A stretch of 64,000 nt of DNA. It comes from Mytilus californianus. Lineage: Eukaryota; Mollusca; Bivalvia; Mytilida; Mytilidae. Made by a program: the position numbers and the translations under genes. Positions 10,216-22,369 of the stretch are shown here, piece after piece (within the stretch, counting starts at the first letter, position 1; every line of letters starts with the position of its first letter). The DNA lies in the NCBI RefSeq assembly GCF_021869535.1, contig NW_026262668.1, positions 76,405,558 through 76,469,557 on the forward strand, in the 5' to 3' direction. A model generated the notes under the pieces. The model saw only the letters and a list, made by a program, of their open reading frames with translations, did not search any database and had not been told where the DNA came from.

Positions 10216-11847
10216 TTGTAGGCTTGGTTTTTTGCCGTTTCGTGACAAATACATGCTAGCCGATGACCAATAATGGTTATTACTTCAATATAAAAAAGTA
10301 TTATCTTGATCGACGAACTAAATGTACAATGTATAACATAATTTTGGCATATACTGAACGTATCAAAAACATTCACAAGCTGTTTACTTGGTCTCAATGG
10401 AAATATATACCACAAAACTTATTTAACCAATATAAGTAATATGTTTTGCTTTTTGTAGTTGTTTTTGGTTGATATCTCGTTAGAGTTTATCCCCATTTTG
10501 TGTACCTTGTCCGCTGAGGAACCGAAAATTTAACTTGAAAGGGAGTTAAGGGATTTTTGGTTTCTCCCTCAGATTTTTTTAAAGTTCAGCATCATACAAC
10601 GTATTAGGGAAAACTTCCCCATCAAATTTAACGAACTATACATAAAGTTTACTCTTTAACGGATGCGCCACATTTAGCAAATGCTCCAAAGCCTTATACA
10701 TGTTAAACAAAGGAAATAATAATCCATATTTTCCCGGGTTTACTTTTCTTAAACCCAATGTCACCTAAAAATCGTTTTTAAAGTTTTCATTTACCTATTG
10801 TTGTGAGTAGGTACACACACAAATGTAACTGACAGTAAAAAAAGGAATGGTGAGTGTGACAGTGATGCCCCAGTCATCTTTACCCTCTCAAACTCAGTTT
10901 TTAACCCCCCCCCCCTATCTCTAATCTTTCCTGTTTTATCCTTTCGAGCTTATATTTTTCGGCAATTTCATATTTGTTTTTTTGTTTGTTTTGGCATGCA
11001 AAAAGAAAAGAAATTGGTAATTGAATTGTAACAGTTGGTGTTTGCAACTTAAAAACTAAAAATGCAAAACATTACTACTTTGCAACGTAGTAGATTTATG
11101 AATTGTTACATCAATTTACTTATCATCTAACATATTAAAGTATGTTCAGATGTAAAAATATATGAAATGTTACTGCTGAACTATGTTAAATATCCGTTAA
11201 GTTGAAAACATTTAGCAGTCACAAATAAATATTTACATTATCATTAAGCTTTATAATATCCACCATCCCCAGCTACTTTACTGCTAAAAAGAACTACATG
11301 TGTCATGTATTTTCCTCCTCTAGAAAAATCCGTGCAAATCGTTGGTTTTCAAGACTTTCAAGTCTTTTGAGTCAACCCTACACTTAAGGCTGTTTCTAAA
11401 ATCTTTGTACAGTTTCCAGGAGTTTTACCTTATCCCTTTCTGTACTTTACAATTTTTTTTAACTTCCATTTCTCTCGACATCGATCTGTAAGTAATTATG
11501 ATCGGTTACAAGTTTGTAAAATAACATCTGCACAATGCATTTTATGAAACAAAGACATGAAAACAAATACACAGTTAGGCTTAACAACGTTAGTTTTCCA
11601 GATTCTCATGTTTTAATATCTCCCTTTTTTTACGTTGATTTTTATATTCCATGTAACTTATCTTCAATCTTGAGTATAAACTGGCCACCCGCTGATTGAT
11701 TGTCCGACACGTTTGTGTAGATAAGAGCAAAACAACAGCAGGGGTCAAGTTTATCTTGAGCAAGTCACAATTTTGTAATCAATGGAACTGGATGTTTTTA
11801 AAGTATTTGGAAGAACGCATGTCTTGATTAAAATTTGATAGTACATA
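10216..11847. other. Duplicated unit, no gene seen
   Basis: Aligns in part with 41670-42300 (copy B) and 61130-61480 plus 62820-63725 (copy C). Copies B and C share about 100 bp (AAAAGAAATGGAACTCTTTG onward) that A lacks near 10750. No open frame of interest. Short hairpin-like word pairs such as AAGACTTTCAAGTCTT at 11348-11363 are present in both A and C. Confidence 0.55.
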
Positions 11848-12304
11848 AGGAATAGGATCTCAGTTACAGGATACCAGTCCACATGGTCCAGTACCCTTAG
11901 TCTCAGTAAATCTACCATCTTTTCAATGGGATATTGTACCGAGATGAAAATTATGAAAAGATGCTTAAATATGTAGTATATCTAAAGGATATTCATTAAA
12001 CTTTCAACTTCTGTTAAATTTTAATTGATTCTAAAATGTATAGGGTGGATGATTGTCTGAGTAAATGGTCCAAATTTAAGTTTCGATTTTAACCAGGAAG
12101 TTGATAAAACACCCTTTTAATACTCAAAACAGTATTGCTCTCTTAAATGCCGGTCATGGCCTTTCAAGAATTCTCCCAGAAACCATGAAGGGGACTACTA
12201 GTATGAGAAAGTAATTGAAATTTTGCAGTCTAATATAGGGAATAAAAAATCTACCCCTCAATTTGGACAAAATTGCATTGAAGTAATGGGGGAAATAATT
12301 GGGT

Positions 12305-13559
12305 GCCCGTTCCTGTCAAGGGTAAGCTACACCTGAATGAATTAAGCGACACAAATCTTCAAGTTGGGGTTTATTTGATAGACATTGACAAAATGTTGGA
12401 GAATTATAAAGATTTTTTTATATTTATCATATTGGTGTCATGTTACAGGCTATTATGTTATTATATTTTAGAAATACATGATTTTCCTTAGTTTGAGAAG
12501 ATATTTCTTAACTTCACAATATTGGCTGCAAAGATGTTTCATATGACAGACAGTGTTAGATTGTGCAGTTTTACTCCATTTTTTTAATTAAAAGTACAGT
12601 TTACCCTTTATTTTGTATCATTTTAACTGTACGAAGTGTGTGTAATTTGATACCGAATCAACAAAATGATGCAAAAAGGAAATTTTGGACCACAAAATAT
12701 AGCCATCAATAAAATTGATCATTCCTGTAGTAAGCTTGATATTTAGTTAGGGTCAACCAATCCTAGTTTTGTACTTTTAAGTCGTTATGATAGTTTGTCT
12801 GTAATGCGCAATTTTACATGAGACGATCAATGAAAAATCAGCTAAATTTTGACAATTTTCATCAAAATAGTCGATATTTAGAAAGTGTGTTCCATTTTCT
12901 AATTATGAAAATATGCTTGTGTGTTTCAAGGCTTGCTGATCTGACTCTTTCATTCATAATATATTCGATTTTTGCAAACATTTGACAAACTATAGCATAT
13001 ATATTGTTTCTACAGCAACTCACCAAAATTTTATCATATTGTAAGATAGTCCAATGCTCTCTTTCATAAGGTTTTCATGTAAATATTGAATTCTGCCACC
13101 AACCATGTGTGCATTTTACTATTGTTCTTCTCATATCTATGCCTGATTTTCTTTTTCTTTGGTTGAAGGTGAAGAGAAAAAGAGATTTAAGACACTGTAT
13201 AAATACACCAAAGATGTCTCATTTTACATATATTTGTATATCTGTGAAGCTAAAATTTAAGTTTTTGGTGCTTATACAAAGAAATACTTTTGTACAACAT
13301 TTACTTCATCAAAAAGTTATATGTTAGAGCTGAAAAGTTGTATGGGTTGAAGAAAATTATTTTGAGACTTCTTTTGTCAAATTTGAGTTTTGACTGAAAG
13401 TATGCTCTTTTTGGTGTGAAGGGGTGGCTTCCTGTTTCTGGCTATAAAATGCACAAAACAAAGACTTAGACCCGCACAAAAATGACTTTATTGAAATAAA
13501 TAATTTCTTTCAGCAAATAACATGATTTGTCTTCTTTTTGAGAAGATTATCTGGTCTGT
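12305..13559. other. Interior of the composite-looking insertion
   Basis: No recognisable transposase or conserved domain. The longest forward frames (62 codons at 12303 and 72 codons at 13109) do not resemble known proteins. This DNA is not found elsewhere in the window. Confidence 0.5.
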
Positions 13560-13717
13560 TTGGAACTTAGGATCCCAGTTACAGTTACATTTTAAGTGAT
13601 TCTGAAATGTATAGGGTGGATGATTGTCTGAGTAAAGGTCCAAATTTTAGTTTCGATTTTAACCAGGAATTTAATAATATGATTCTATTAATACTCAAAA
13701 CAGTATTGCTCTCTTAA

Positions 13718-13902
13718 GGTTCATCATAACTTAACAAATGGACAAAAATGGCCGTATTTACATATTTCTAATTATGAAAATTATTTATATATCTAGTGGA
13801 TGCCAGGCATTAAAACTTTTCCAATTGCACAGGTTAGTCTGTACTCAGAGTAGTTTTTGAGGTGGAAATACAGCCATTTTTGTCCATTTGTTATGATGAA
13901 CC
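13718..13902. mobile_element. MITE with TTAA duplication (piggyBac-type target)
   Basis: A 185-bp element with ends GGTTCATCATAAC and GTTATGATGAACC; AAATGGACAAAAATGGC is inverted on the other side. TTAA flanks both ends (13714-13717, 13903-13906). The sister unit of the host element at 12143-12146 has CTCTTAAATGCCGGTCATG with one TTAA, a perfect empty site. TTAA duplication is the hallmark of piggyBac-mobilised elements. A minus-strand frame of 91 codons across it is a shadow. Confidence 0.85.
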
Positions 13903-14069
13903 TTAAATGCCGGTCATGACCTTTCAAGAGTTCTACCAGAAACCATGAAGGGGCTACTAGTGTGAGAACGTAATTGAAATTTCTAATATAGGGAATAAAA
14001 AATCTGTCCTTCAATTTGGATACAATTACATTGAAGTAATGGGGGAAATAATTGGTTCCTAGTTCCATA

Positions 14070-14152
14070 ACCCGAATAATACAGTCGTTATATTCTGCTG
14101 ATCTACAAGGAGAGATCGATTACGGGGAGGGACTGAATTATTCGGGTTAGAT
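14070..14152. repeat. Short hairpin element (AACCCGAATAAT)
   Basis: TAACCCGAATAAT at 14069-14081 is answered by ATTATTCGGGTTA about 70 bp later. The same hairpin is in copy C at 63727-63808, so it predates the duplication. Confidence 0.6.
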
Positions 14153-14388
14153 AGTACAGTGACAATTTGGCCCGACTACTTGACTCGATCCATTTTATAA
14201 AAATCAAACTTGTTGAAAGTACAATCGGAATTCATGAAAATGGCGGCAATGTTTACTTGCTTCTAGCGTCTTCATCAATTTAGTTGTTGTATCATTTTTA
14301 AGAGTCCTTATCTAAATCAGGCAAACGTTATCTTACAATGGTTTAACTGTGAAGACCGCTCACCAAAGCTATACAGTATGGCAAGCCA

Positions 14389-14549
14389 CAGTGGCGGATC
14401 CAGAAATTTTCATAAGGGGGGCCCACTGACTGCTATCAGAGGGGCCCGTTTAGTCATGCTTCAATGACTCCCTAAATAATCAACCAAATTTTTCCCACTA
14501 AAGGGTGGGGCACCCTGCCCCCCCCTAAACCTGCATCTGAGCCAAAGTG
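14389..14549. mobile_element. CAGTGGCGGATCCAG MITE, decayed
   Basis: Starts CAGTGGCGGATCCAG, followed by a G-rich stretch and a C-rich stretch. The right terminus (CTGCATCTGAGCC) is only a faint inverse of the left. A better preserved member is at 61777-61934. Such elements are very common in bivalve genomes. Confidence 0.65.
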
Positions 14550-14564
14550 GACAAAAATAGCTTT

Positions 14565-14830
14565 TTCTTAATATCAAAAAATCATTTCTGAATATTAAGA
14601 ACTCATTTTTTAATATAAGAAATTCATTTTCTAATGTTAGAAAATGATTTTTTAACATTAAAAAATGAATTTCTAATATTAAAAAAGAAAACACTATTTC
14701 TTGATATCAAAAAATGAATTTGTAATATTAGAAAATGAATTTGTAATATTAGAAAATGAATTTCTTATATTAAAAAATATTTTTTTAATATTAAAAATTC
14801 ATTTATTAATATTAGAAATTCGAAAGTATT
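14565..14830. repeat. AT-rich tandem repeat with palindromic unit
   Basis: About a dozen units of 21-24 bp built from AAAATGAATTTCTAATATTA and its variants. Each unit contains the palindrome TAATATTA, so the array could fold on either strand. The minus-strand frame over it just repeats FLILKNEFLI-type words. Confidence 0.75.
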
Positions 14831-16377
14831 TTCTTATAAGTTGAACGATGGACAGTCTTCGGACTGAATTCTTTCTTACTATCTGATTGGAAGATAGTAC
14901 TGACTCTTTCATAGTAAAAGTCTGTTAATTGGTTGGGGCAATTTGAAACCTAGTAAATATCCTTCAATCCCGCAGAGTGTCGGGAATGAACACTTTATTT
15001 TACTTATTAAAGTTACATCGTGATCAATCATGCATATCGGTACAAAGGAACATTATTCTATAAATCGCCGAAACTCCTGCCATTTTGTAATGTAGAAAAA
15101 CGCACACGTGATCATTACACATTTTATCCAGTCGCTCGTTGTTATGAATATGTAGAGTCATTATAGTTGAAACGTATAGAAAATTTTAACCTGAGATGAA
15201 AACATAGGAACATACCGCTCATGCTTTTTTCCTCGGTTAAACATATTGCTACTTAGTCAGTAAGTAAGATAATCTGAAGGTAACAATGAAATTGAAAAAA
15301 AAACGGATATAAGCAAATCACTTAATTTCGATTGAAATTGATTAATACGGGAATAATTTAGAGGAGGGTTTGCGCTGGGCTAGACGATGCTTAGCTATCT
15401 TACAATGGCAAGATAGCAGATAGCAGAATGTGAAGATCATAAGACGAGGGGATACTAATAAGAAAAAAAACGACTCTCAAGACTATAAAAGCAATTATGT
15501 GTGCATGTTTTTTTTCTTCTTAAAACAACATTTTATTAACATATAATTTATGTCTTCACCTGAATGATTTTTTTTATCAATTGTTTTGTTTACCAAATAA
15601 CTTGATAACACGTGTAGTGCTATGGATTATATCTGATCAAATGGATTAGTCAAGGAATTTTTCAAAATATTTGTTTTGCAAGATTTATGATATGTCGTAA
15701 TTTTTTTTGTTCTGTTGTACTTGTTTGATCGAAATTCATATGTATTTAACAATATATATCTACAGTAAAATCGGATGCTATTTTATCAGATCATTCAGTT
15801 GAAATAATATTCATTTACTAAAAAGTAAATTCATTTACTAAGCGTTCTTGTCCTGTTAAAGTCCTTATGTCTTGAATATCATTGAACCAGTAAATGGTTA
15901 GTTGACAACAACAAAATGAGACTAACAATATAACACAGCAAGAATAAAACGACAGTTGTAAAAAAATACTGTCAAAGCTCTATACAAAAAATAATAAACA
16001 AGTAGACATACCTGTATGTAGAAATTACAGTAACACTATCTATATTTGAGAGAAGTATTAATTTTACCAAAATAGCAATTTTATCTCATTATGTACATCA
16101 AGTTCACTCCGCTTTCTTCATAATTTTATTTTTTTAAATTAGTTCTTTAAATAGCTTGCATTCTTGAATAATCTACCAATCTTGTACCCTAAAAATGTCT
16201 TGTTTCAATATAATTTCTGATTTTGTGTCTAAATATTTTGAGTGATTGTATATTTTTTATTTTTTTGTCTGACATATAGTACACTTTATATATAGTGTTA
16301 CTAATTATGGTTAAAAGTAAGTTAAAAATACTCTTTATCATATACTTCATGGGCCCTTTAATTGGAATAAAAAAATA
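14831..16377. other. No recognisable feature
   Basis: AT-rich sequence without a significant open frame, RNA gene or repeat shared with the rest of the window. A short copy of a CATTTACTAA word is repeated near 15812-15842. Confidence 0.5.
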
Positions 16378-16983
16378 TCTTATCTATATGTTATCTTATC
16401 TTATCTATACTTTATATCCAAAAACTATGCTTTTCAGATTAATAACAAGTCTTCCAATGTTTAATTTCTGGAGAATTTGTTGTACTTCCTTCCAGAAGGA
16501 TTCAAAATACGAGCATTTGAGAAAGAAATGATCATAATCCTCTAATTCTTTACAATGTAAGCAAGTATCTGTTTCTATTATATGCCATTGTTTTAAAAGT
16601 TTATTACAAAGTATATAATGTAGCAGTTTCCATCTAAATATTTTATATCTATTATCATCTAGAAATGTAAAGATGAATTTCAATGTTTCATATGCAGGGT
16701 AAGTATTTTCTAGTGTCAAATGTGATTTCCATTTTAAAAAGCCAATAGGTGTTTGCATTCCCCTTGTTTTTAGTAAAAAGGTATAAATGTCATGATTATT
16801 TAGGGATTGAACAGGTTTTGTATTTATGATATTAAGATTTTCATTTTTATTTATACTAATTTGGGTATGTTTAGATGGTGAGTTTTTGATGATATTGGTC
16901 CAGTGTTCTGGAATAGCTTTGTTCAGTTTTGTTAGTTCAGCAATCCAGTTTTCCAGGTCTTTATTATTTGTGCGTGTTAACAT
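16378..16983 (-). pseudogene. 5'-truncated LINE ORF2 C-terminus
   Basis: A 192-codon open frame on the minus strand. Its C-terminal half has RWKLLHYILCNKLL followed by DTCLHC, DYDHFFLKC and SFWKEV. This is the C-x2-C and H-x-C arrangement of the zf-RVT zinc-knuckle region found after the RT in L1/Tx1-type LINEs. The RT and endonuclease are absent, so this is a 5'-truncated insert. After the stop at 16405 comes a short tail of TAAGATAAGATAA repeats ending in a T-run, likely the 3' tail. The frame is intact, which suggests a fairly young insertion. The methionine at 16983 is simply the first in the fragment. Confidence 0.8.
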
Positions 16984-17640
16984 ATTTTAATTTCTTGATA
17001 TGCTGTAAAGGAGATGTGAAGTATTATACATAAATAATTAAGACAGGCAATCCAATTAATCGACACACAAAGCTCCTTACTTCTAATGTTGAAACAGCGC
17101 ATGTCTCTCACAAGTTATAAAGTCTTCTACGATGGACATATGTCATTATAATATTTTTTAGCTTTTAAACCTCCAAAGTCTAGCTAGATATAGGATAGTT
17201 GTGAATAAATGTGAAAAAAATTACGGCAAAAAATGAATTAATGTGTATAACTGGAAACAATGAACAGAGTCAGAAACAAACGTCTTATATACTTGTTTTT
17301 GAGATTTATTGACTATTTATACTTAACATGCTATACGAAAAAGAGAAGGAAAATAGATATGCATCTAAAAGACGAAAATACTGTTGGCATTGGATTATTT
17401 GAAAATAGATATTTTCTAGAGGAATTTAAAATCATGTATACACATACAAACACTATGATAATGTAACAGAAAGACATCTACATGTCAACATATAAACGCT
17501 TTCCCACAAAAAAATATGTTAGTTCAGCATGTTTAGCTTTGAAGGGTACGAACGATAAAGATTAATTCCATTTATGCGACATAGTGAACTAGAACGGATT
17601 TTGTCGAACGCTTCGAAAGTTACGTTGGAATGTATATGTT
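16984..17640. other. No recognisable feature
   Basis: One forward frame of 68 codons (17260-17466) has no known similarity and no supporting context. Otherwise AT-rich. Confidence 0.45.
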
Positions 17641-17800
17641 GTGTGCAAGTTATCATTTTGTAAAAAATATGATTTGTACAAAAAAAATGTACAAATTATA
17701 ATTTGTATTTTAACTTTGTACAAATTATAATTCGTCCAAAAAGTGCTTGACAAAATTTGACTAGAATTCACTTATAACTTGAACAATCATTTATAATATG
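17641..17800. repeat. TTGTACAAATTATAA repeat, diverged copy of the palindrome at 18712
   Basis: Contains TGTACAAATTATAATTTGT, CTTTGTACAAATTATAATT and TTTGACTAGAATTCACTTAT. These match the right half of the palindromic element at 18712-18898. Confidence 0.6.
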
Positions 17801-18711
17801 GATTTGGTTAAAAAAACAAATTGATACTCACTTTATCATTTCAATGTAATGACCACACAGTAAACATTATTTATAAAATACAAAAATAATTCTGTATCAT
17901 TTGTTTGACCATGTGATATAATTATGAGATCGGGAATTGAACAAAATCTTTTGCTTTTTACATTTAAACAAGGAATTATATGAATCTGGAACAATTTCAA
18001 AATTCTGGAAAATTGATGAGAAATGTATGATGAAAACTAATCCAACTTTAGTGCATGGTTAATGTTCAAGTTACTTTCACTGATATTTCCTTATGAACTA
18101 ACTAACCTCCGTAGCCGTGAATGCATTGCAAACCCTCCTTAATTGGGTAAGTTTTTATCATACATTTCTTAGCAATTTTCCAGAAGTCAAAATTATTCCC
18201 GAGTCCTTCAGCCCCCTTTGCATTTACTTGAAAGAAATCCCTGATCACCAGTTTTTATAAGCCTTTTAACTGCTTCACGTAGCGAAAGTTGAAGCTCATG
18301 AACCGTTCTGCGAACAAACATGTGTCTTTAACAACTTCAACTTGAACTATAGACAAATGCCCTGTAAAGATTCCTACAGCTGTTCCAATGCGGTACAAAA
18401 AATCCTTGGTGAACACATGATAGTGCATTCATGTATTATTCTGTACTAGGTTCAGAATTTCTTGGACAAATTTATCCTGCTGATCAATAATGCTGGCCAT
18501 GTTAACACAATATCATCAAATGGGTAAACGACCAAAATAGTGTTCACAAACACTGGGGATATATAACTTTGACAACTTATTAAAACAATTGACCCCGAAT
18601 AATGAACAGTCCAAAAGTGTTCAAGTAGAGTTGAGTGCAAAAATGTTTTCCTTACGCCAATTAAATGTATTGCTGTTAAAAATATATAAAAGGCCATCTT
18701 TTGTATCATGC
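17801..18711. other. Uncertain coding remnant between two related repeats
   Basis: Minus-strand codons around 18240-18440 read open over short stretches with several stops. I could not match them to a family. The stretch sits between two related TTGTACAAATTATAA repeats, so it could be the interior of one larger element. Confidence 0.3.
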
Positions 18712-18898
18712 TAAAATTATCATATATCCTTTGTACAAGTTATAAGTGAATTTTAGTCAAATATTGTACAAATTATTATTTGTATGTTAACTTTGTACAA
18801 ATAATAATTGGTCCAAAAAAACGCTTGTATAAATTACAATTTGTACAAAATTTGACTAAAATTCACTTATAACTTGTACAAAGGATATATGATAATTT
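18712..18898. mobile_element. Palindromic MITE
   Basis: Arms of about 55 bp: AATTATCATATATCCTTTGT, then CAAGTTATAAGTGAATTTTA, are repeated inverted at the right end. The centre itself holds smaller inverted TTGTACAAAT words. Target duplication is unclear. Confidence 0.7.
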
Positions 18899-18949
18899 AA
18901 CATAGAATATACGGTTAGAACAAAAAACCGACATTCCTATGTGAATAAA

Positions 18950-19330
18950 CTGTGGTACTGTTCTAGCCGACTTGTTCCTCATTCATATGAGGCAGATTCT
19001 CTCAGGAAGAAAGAAAAGAATCTGGCATTATCCTTCAACTCCACGTTCTGCTATATAGGTGATGTCATCTCACTAAATACTCCAAAGGTTGGTGACTGCG
19101 ATGACCAAAGATATATTCCAATGGTCGTAACCACAATTCTGCATCACAGAATTGGTACTTATCATGAGTGACGCGACGGATACCACAAGTGGAGCACGAT
19201 GTGCTTACTTTTTGGTAGATCTTCCCAAATTTTTATGGGGTTCGTGTTGCTCAGTCTTTAGTGTTTTATATATGGTTTTGTGAACTTGTTTGTTTCATCG
19301 TCGTCTTTCGTTTTTTTCCATGACGTTGTC
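18950..19330 (+). pseudogene. Penelope-like element scrap (RT piece plus tail)
   Basis: Codons 18981-19100 read HSYEADSLRKKEKNLALSFN then CYIGDVISLN, matching the YSYEAEFIQ to YIDDVLSLN part of the RT at 27725-27830; the catalytic YIDD has become YIGD. It joins directly to a terminal-type tail (GACGGATACCACA, TGGGGTTCGTGTTGCTCAG) at 19130-19260. Clearly dead. Confidence 0.75.
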
Positions 19331-19867
19331 AATTCGGAACTGAAGAACTATAACACAACACAAGTCATGACTTTTGATAACACAGGCATATCACAAAGCG
19401 TGATATTCTGAAAATATCTGAAAAGATCCTTGACCCTTCATACTTTTTAAGTCAAATAGTATCCGAGCAAAGATTCAGATTCAGGATTTGTAAAAGGAAC
19501 GCTATGATTTGGATTGGTGATGTCTACCCTGGAATATACAGTTGCAATGGAATTATATTTCCAAGGCATGTTAATCATTACAGGATATTCATTCCCGAGA
19601 CTATATTTTGCCGGCAATAAAAACTCAAGATCACTACAAATCTTTTTTGACACAATCATAAAGATGGGGAAACATGCAGGAATCAACAATATTATGGAAA
19701 TTGAAAAGAAAGGATTATTGAAGAAAGTTAACGTTTTCGATGTACAGCTTATGTACGACGGTTTTTTTTAAAACTGACAAGAAATTGAAGAAAATCTGGA
19801 ACTTTGGAAGCAGACGAAATTCGAGATGGATATTATTTAGGAAGAAACATACCATGAAGAAATTATC
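19331..19867. other. Unassigned
   Basis: A forward frame of 85 codons (19514-19771) is open but has no recognised motif. Because it directly precedes a BEL/Pao fragment, it may be a decayed upstream part of that element. Confidence 0.3.
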
Positions 19868-20379
19868 GCATTAGACTTAATCACAAATCTGCGAATAATC
19901 TTCAACGACTTAGTCATCTGCGATTATATCTGGACGAGAACTGTTTCCTCAGATGTCAAGAAAGACTACACAATGCGCCGATACCCGATTCCGCCAAATA
20001 TCCCCATCTTTTACTGTCAAAGCACTCATTGTCAGAAACGATAGTGTTGTTTAGCTTGAACGTTATGCATTCAGGAGTTTGTGCGACAGGAACGTATATT
20101 AGAAAACTATTTTACATACCGTATTTACGACAACTTACCAGGAAATTAGTTCACAGATGCATTACATGTAAGAGGATGAAAAGAAACACCAAAATAAACT
20201 CGCATTTTCAACCGATACAGAAAATAAGACATCAAGAAGCATCACATTTCACAGTTACAGGTGTTGATTTTTATCACAGTTTTTCAAATCAAGGAAAAAG
20301 ACGGTACATTGAAAACGGCTTATATATATTTGTTTATGTGGTCATTCACAAGAGCCGTGCATTTATAGATAATACATAA
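19868..20379 (+). pseudogene. BEL/Pao retrotransposon integrase, N-terminal part
   Basis: One open frame of about 170 codons runs from 19868 to the TAA at 20377-20379. It begins with LRLYLDEN and RLHNAPI, the region before integrase in Pao polyproteins. An H2C2-type zinc-binding segment follows (HSGVCATGTYIRKLFYIP, then C-x2-C in HRCITCKRM). FTVTGVDF marks the start of the integrase core with its first catalytic aspartate. The core then breaks off: the later D and E are not found. Gag, protease, RT and LTRs are absent nearby, so this is a fragment. Assignment rests on the HSGV-to-CxxCKR spacing and the TGVDF block. Confidence 0.8.
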
Positions 20380-20929
20380 TAAGAATGAAGAACCGTTCTT
20401 ACTTGGATTCAGAAGAAGTAGGAACACTAAGTACGACAGATTATCACGACAGAAAATGCGTTATGAGAGGAGAAACGGCTTTGTGAATCCAAGAAGATCA
20501 AACAGGTATTATCTTCGTGTTGAATCAAGCGGAAGATAGTGGGAGAGACTGATGGCGCTCACGATAACAAATTTGAAAATAAATCTAGAACGTGCATTAA
20601 TCAGCAAATACTTGTTTTTGAAGTTTAACTGTACCTTCATATCAAAATTGGTATATCACCTACTTATAAAGCCCGTAAATTTAAATACGAGTCATGCTTA
20701 CCCATTGATCCTTTTATCAAACTTGTTCTTAAAGGATATGATATCAATTTAACACCGTAGTTAAATCTTTGAATATTGTTTTATCGGTATGTACATTGAT
20801 TTACTAGTAGTTTTGATAAATTAAAATATAACTAAATATGTGTTGCTATACAGTTATGAAAACATATGGCCAAACACCCTGTTGATATCATGTACTTATA
20901 TTTTGGCATTGCACAAGGTAATGCTTTTC
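20380..20929. other. Possible continuation of the BEL/Pao fragment
   Basis: Codons such as FRRSRNTKYDRLSRQKMRYE near 20405-20465 look protein-coding but are not assignable. After about 20560 nothing is recognisable. Confidence 0.3.
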
Positions 20930-21431
20930 TCAGACTTGCTTTTGGCATTTTTACACCAAGTCCGTTGAATGTGTACTGATTGATACTTTAGTTTGGGAGA
21001 ACATGATTTATTTATTATTCGTTATTGTCTTTGACCTGGTTTTCAGTAAGTTCTATTTGGTCGGTACTTGGTGTCTTTCGTTTTTATCGTAGTCGCTTTT
21101 GCGCTTTGTGCCTATCTGACGAGTTAAGCCAATCCAACTGATTTTTATATTGTTCTTATGTTGCCAGGTTTGGGGAGAGTTGTGCGCTCGTAAACATGTT
21201 CATATTATACTCTAAATGGCCTTTCCATAGCTTTGAGCCTGTAATTCAATGATTGTCGTTGGTTGCAGTCTGTCATATTTGTTTTTCGTTTATTGTTTTG
21301 TCATCAGTCAGGCTGTTGATTTTTTCTCGTTTTAATTGTTTCACAGCCTTTTATCGCTCACTATGTGCTTAAATCCGTTTGTATTGAATAGTTGTCTCAT
21401 TTGCAATGATACCAAATCTCCTTATTTATAT
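20930..21431 (+). repeat. SINE-like interspersed repeat
   Basis: Contains TTTGTTTTTCGTTTATTGTT, a CCTTTTATCG block and TGTCTCATTTGCAATGATACC with terminal CTCCTTATTTATA. Same family as 22640-22945 in the same orientation. Upstream TTTGGTCGGTACTTGG-type sequence may belong to a longer Penelope-related tail. Confidence 0.6.
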
Positions 21432-22369
21432 GGGATTTTATATATAATACGGAATGTCGTCACAGAAAAAGAGAAGATTTTTAACGATCGCTGATGGACA
21501 TTCTTGATTTTGAATCGTTTATACCAATACACCTGCTCTACGGTCGCTGACTTACTTCGGTATCGTCTCCACATACTAGTACCGAAATTGACATTGAATG
21601 TGACATATGTTTAATGGATTTTTTCGGATATTTTAAAACGTGCACAAGCACTGTGTATGATTGAACATTTTGGTCCATCTCGTCCGGTCGTCAAACTATT
21701 CATATCATCTGATCATGATTATGCAGACGAACAGTAGAGCGAAGAAAAGCGACGAACATTGCCAAAGCACAAGGCATCAATCGTGCAATCATGGACACAT
21801 TAAGTTACATTTAAATTCAATTTCTATTGTTAGTGAAGAGGTTGCCCGCAACTGTAATTTTATTTTGAAATATAGACACAAAAGTAATATTTCAATTTGA
21901 TGCTTTTGGTGGCCCATAGTATTTTGAGAATATAGCGCAAAGAGCGCTAGGTGTTCCGCTTTATGCTTAAATCAAAACTAATCATGAGAATATAAATATA
22001 CTTTGTTTTACCTATTTTTAATATCTTTATATGTTGTTTGAAAATTATGTTGTAATTATTCTGCTAATTTTGGGCGCTGTGATTTGCAAATCAAGTATTT
22101 GTTGTTGTTTATGCCGTCAACTCAGCAGCTGATATATGAGCTTCGTCACTGTAAAAGATCGTACGTTAGTAAACGTGTTAATTTTTTTTAGCAATCAAAG
22201 CCGGGCTTTCCAGTTATTGTGAAACTACACTCTCTAGGGGCGGCGCGATTCAGATGTGGATACTAAACAATCCAAAGATCTGCTTCATACAATCTAAGTC
22301 TCTTTCTTCTTGCAATTAATGGTATTAAAACATTTGACTTTTTTCTACCCTTTAATGATGACGACGGAT
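21432..22369. other. No recognisable feature
   Basis: Mixed sequence with one 79-codon forward frame at 21661 that has no recognised domain. The repeat-like phrases near 21900-22000 have no partner in the window. Confidence 0.45.

Larger units (their letters stand above)
11848..14065. mobile_element. Composite-looking insertion bounded by two related short elements
   Basis: Private to copy A. Copy C at 63715-63740 reads AGTACATAACCCGAATAAT, and A has the same sequence split by this insert with CATA repeated at both sides (11844-11847, 14066-14069). Its two ends are related units: 11848-12304 and 13560-14065 share GGATGATTGTCTGAGTAAA, AACAGTATTGCTCTCTTAA and TGGGGGAAATAATTGG. The second unit has GGAACTTAGGATCCCAG at its start and, inverted, GGAACTAGGAACC at its end. 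About 1.25 kb of unrelated sequence lies between the units. Family unknown. Confidence 0.7.
1..14211 (+). repeat. Segmental duplication, copy A
   Basis: This interval aligns in order and orientation with 24746-42400 (copy B), and from about 3561 also with 55484-63868 (copy C). Blocks of close similarity are interrupted by insertions private to one copy. The left edge may lie outside the window; the right edge, next to AAAATCAAACT at 14200-14210, is where A and C diverge. The unit contains a signal-peptide-like exon near 9428 and several old repeats shared by all copies. Insertions private to A are the LINE (833-1176), the TA-flanked MITE (1952-2866), the Penelope piece (4361-6379), the Ginger element (7369-9189) and the composite-like element (11848-14065). 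Confidence 0.9.

Noticed and set aside
14461-14694. Minus-strand leucine/phenylalanine-rich frame
   Set aside because: Translation of the AT-rich minisatellite and of the adjacent decayed MITE.
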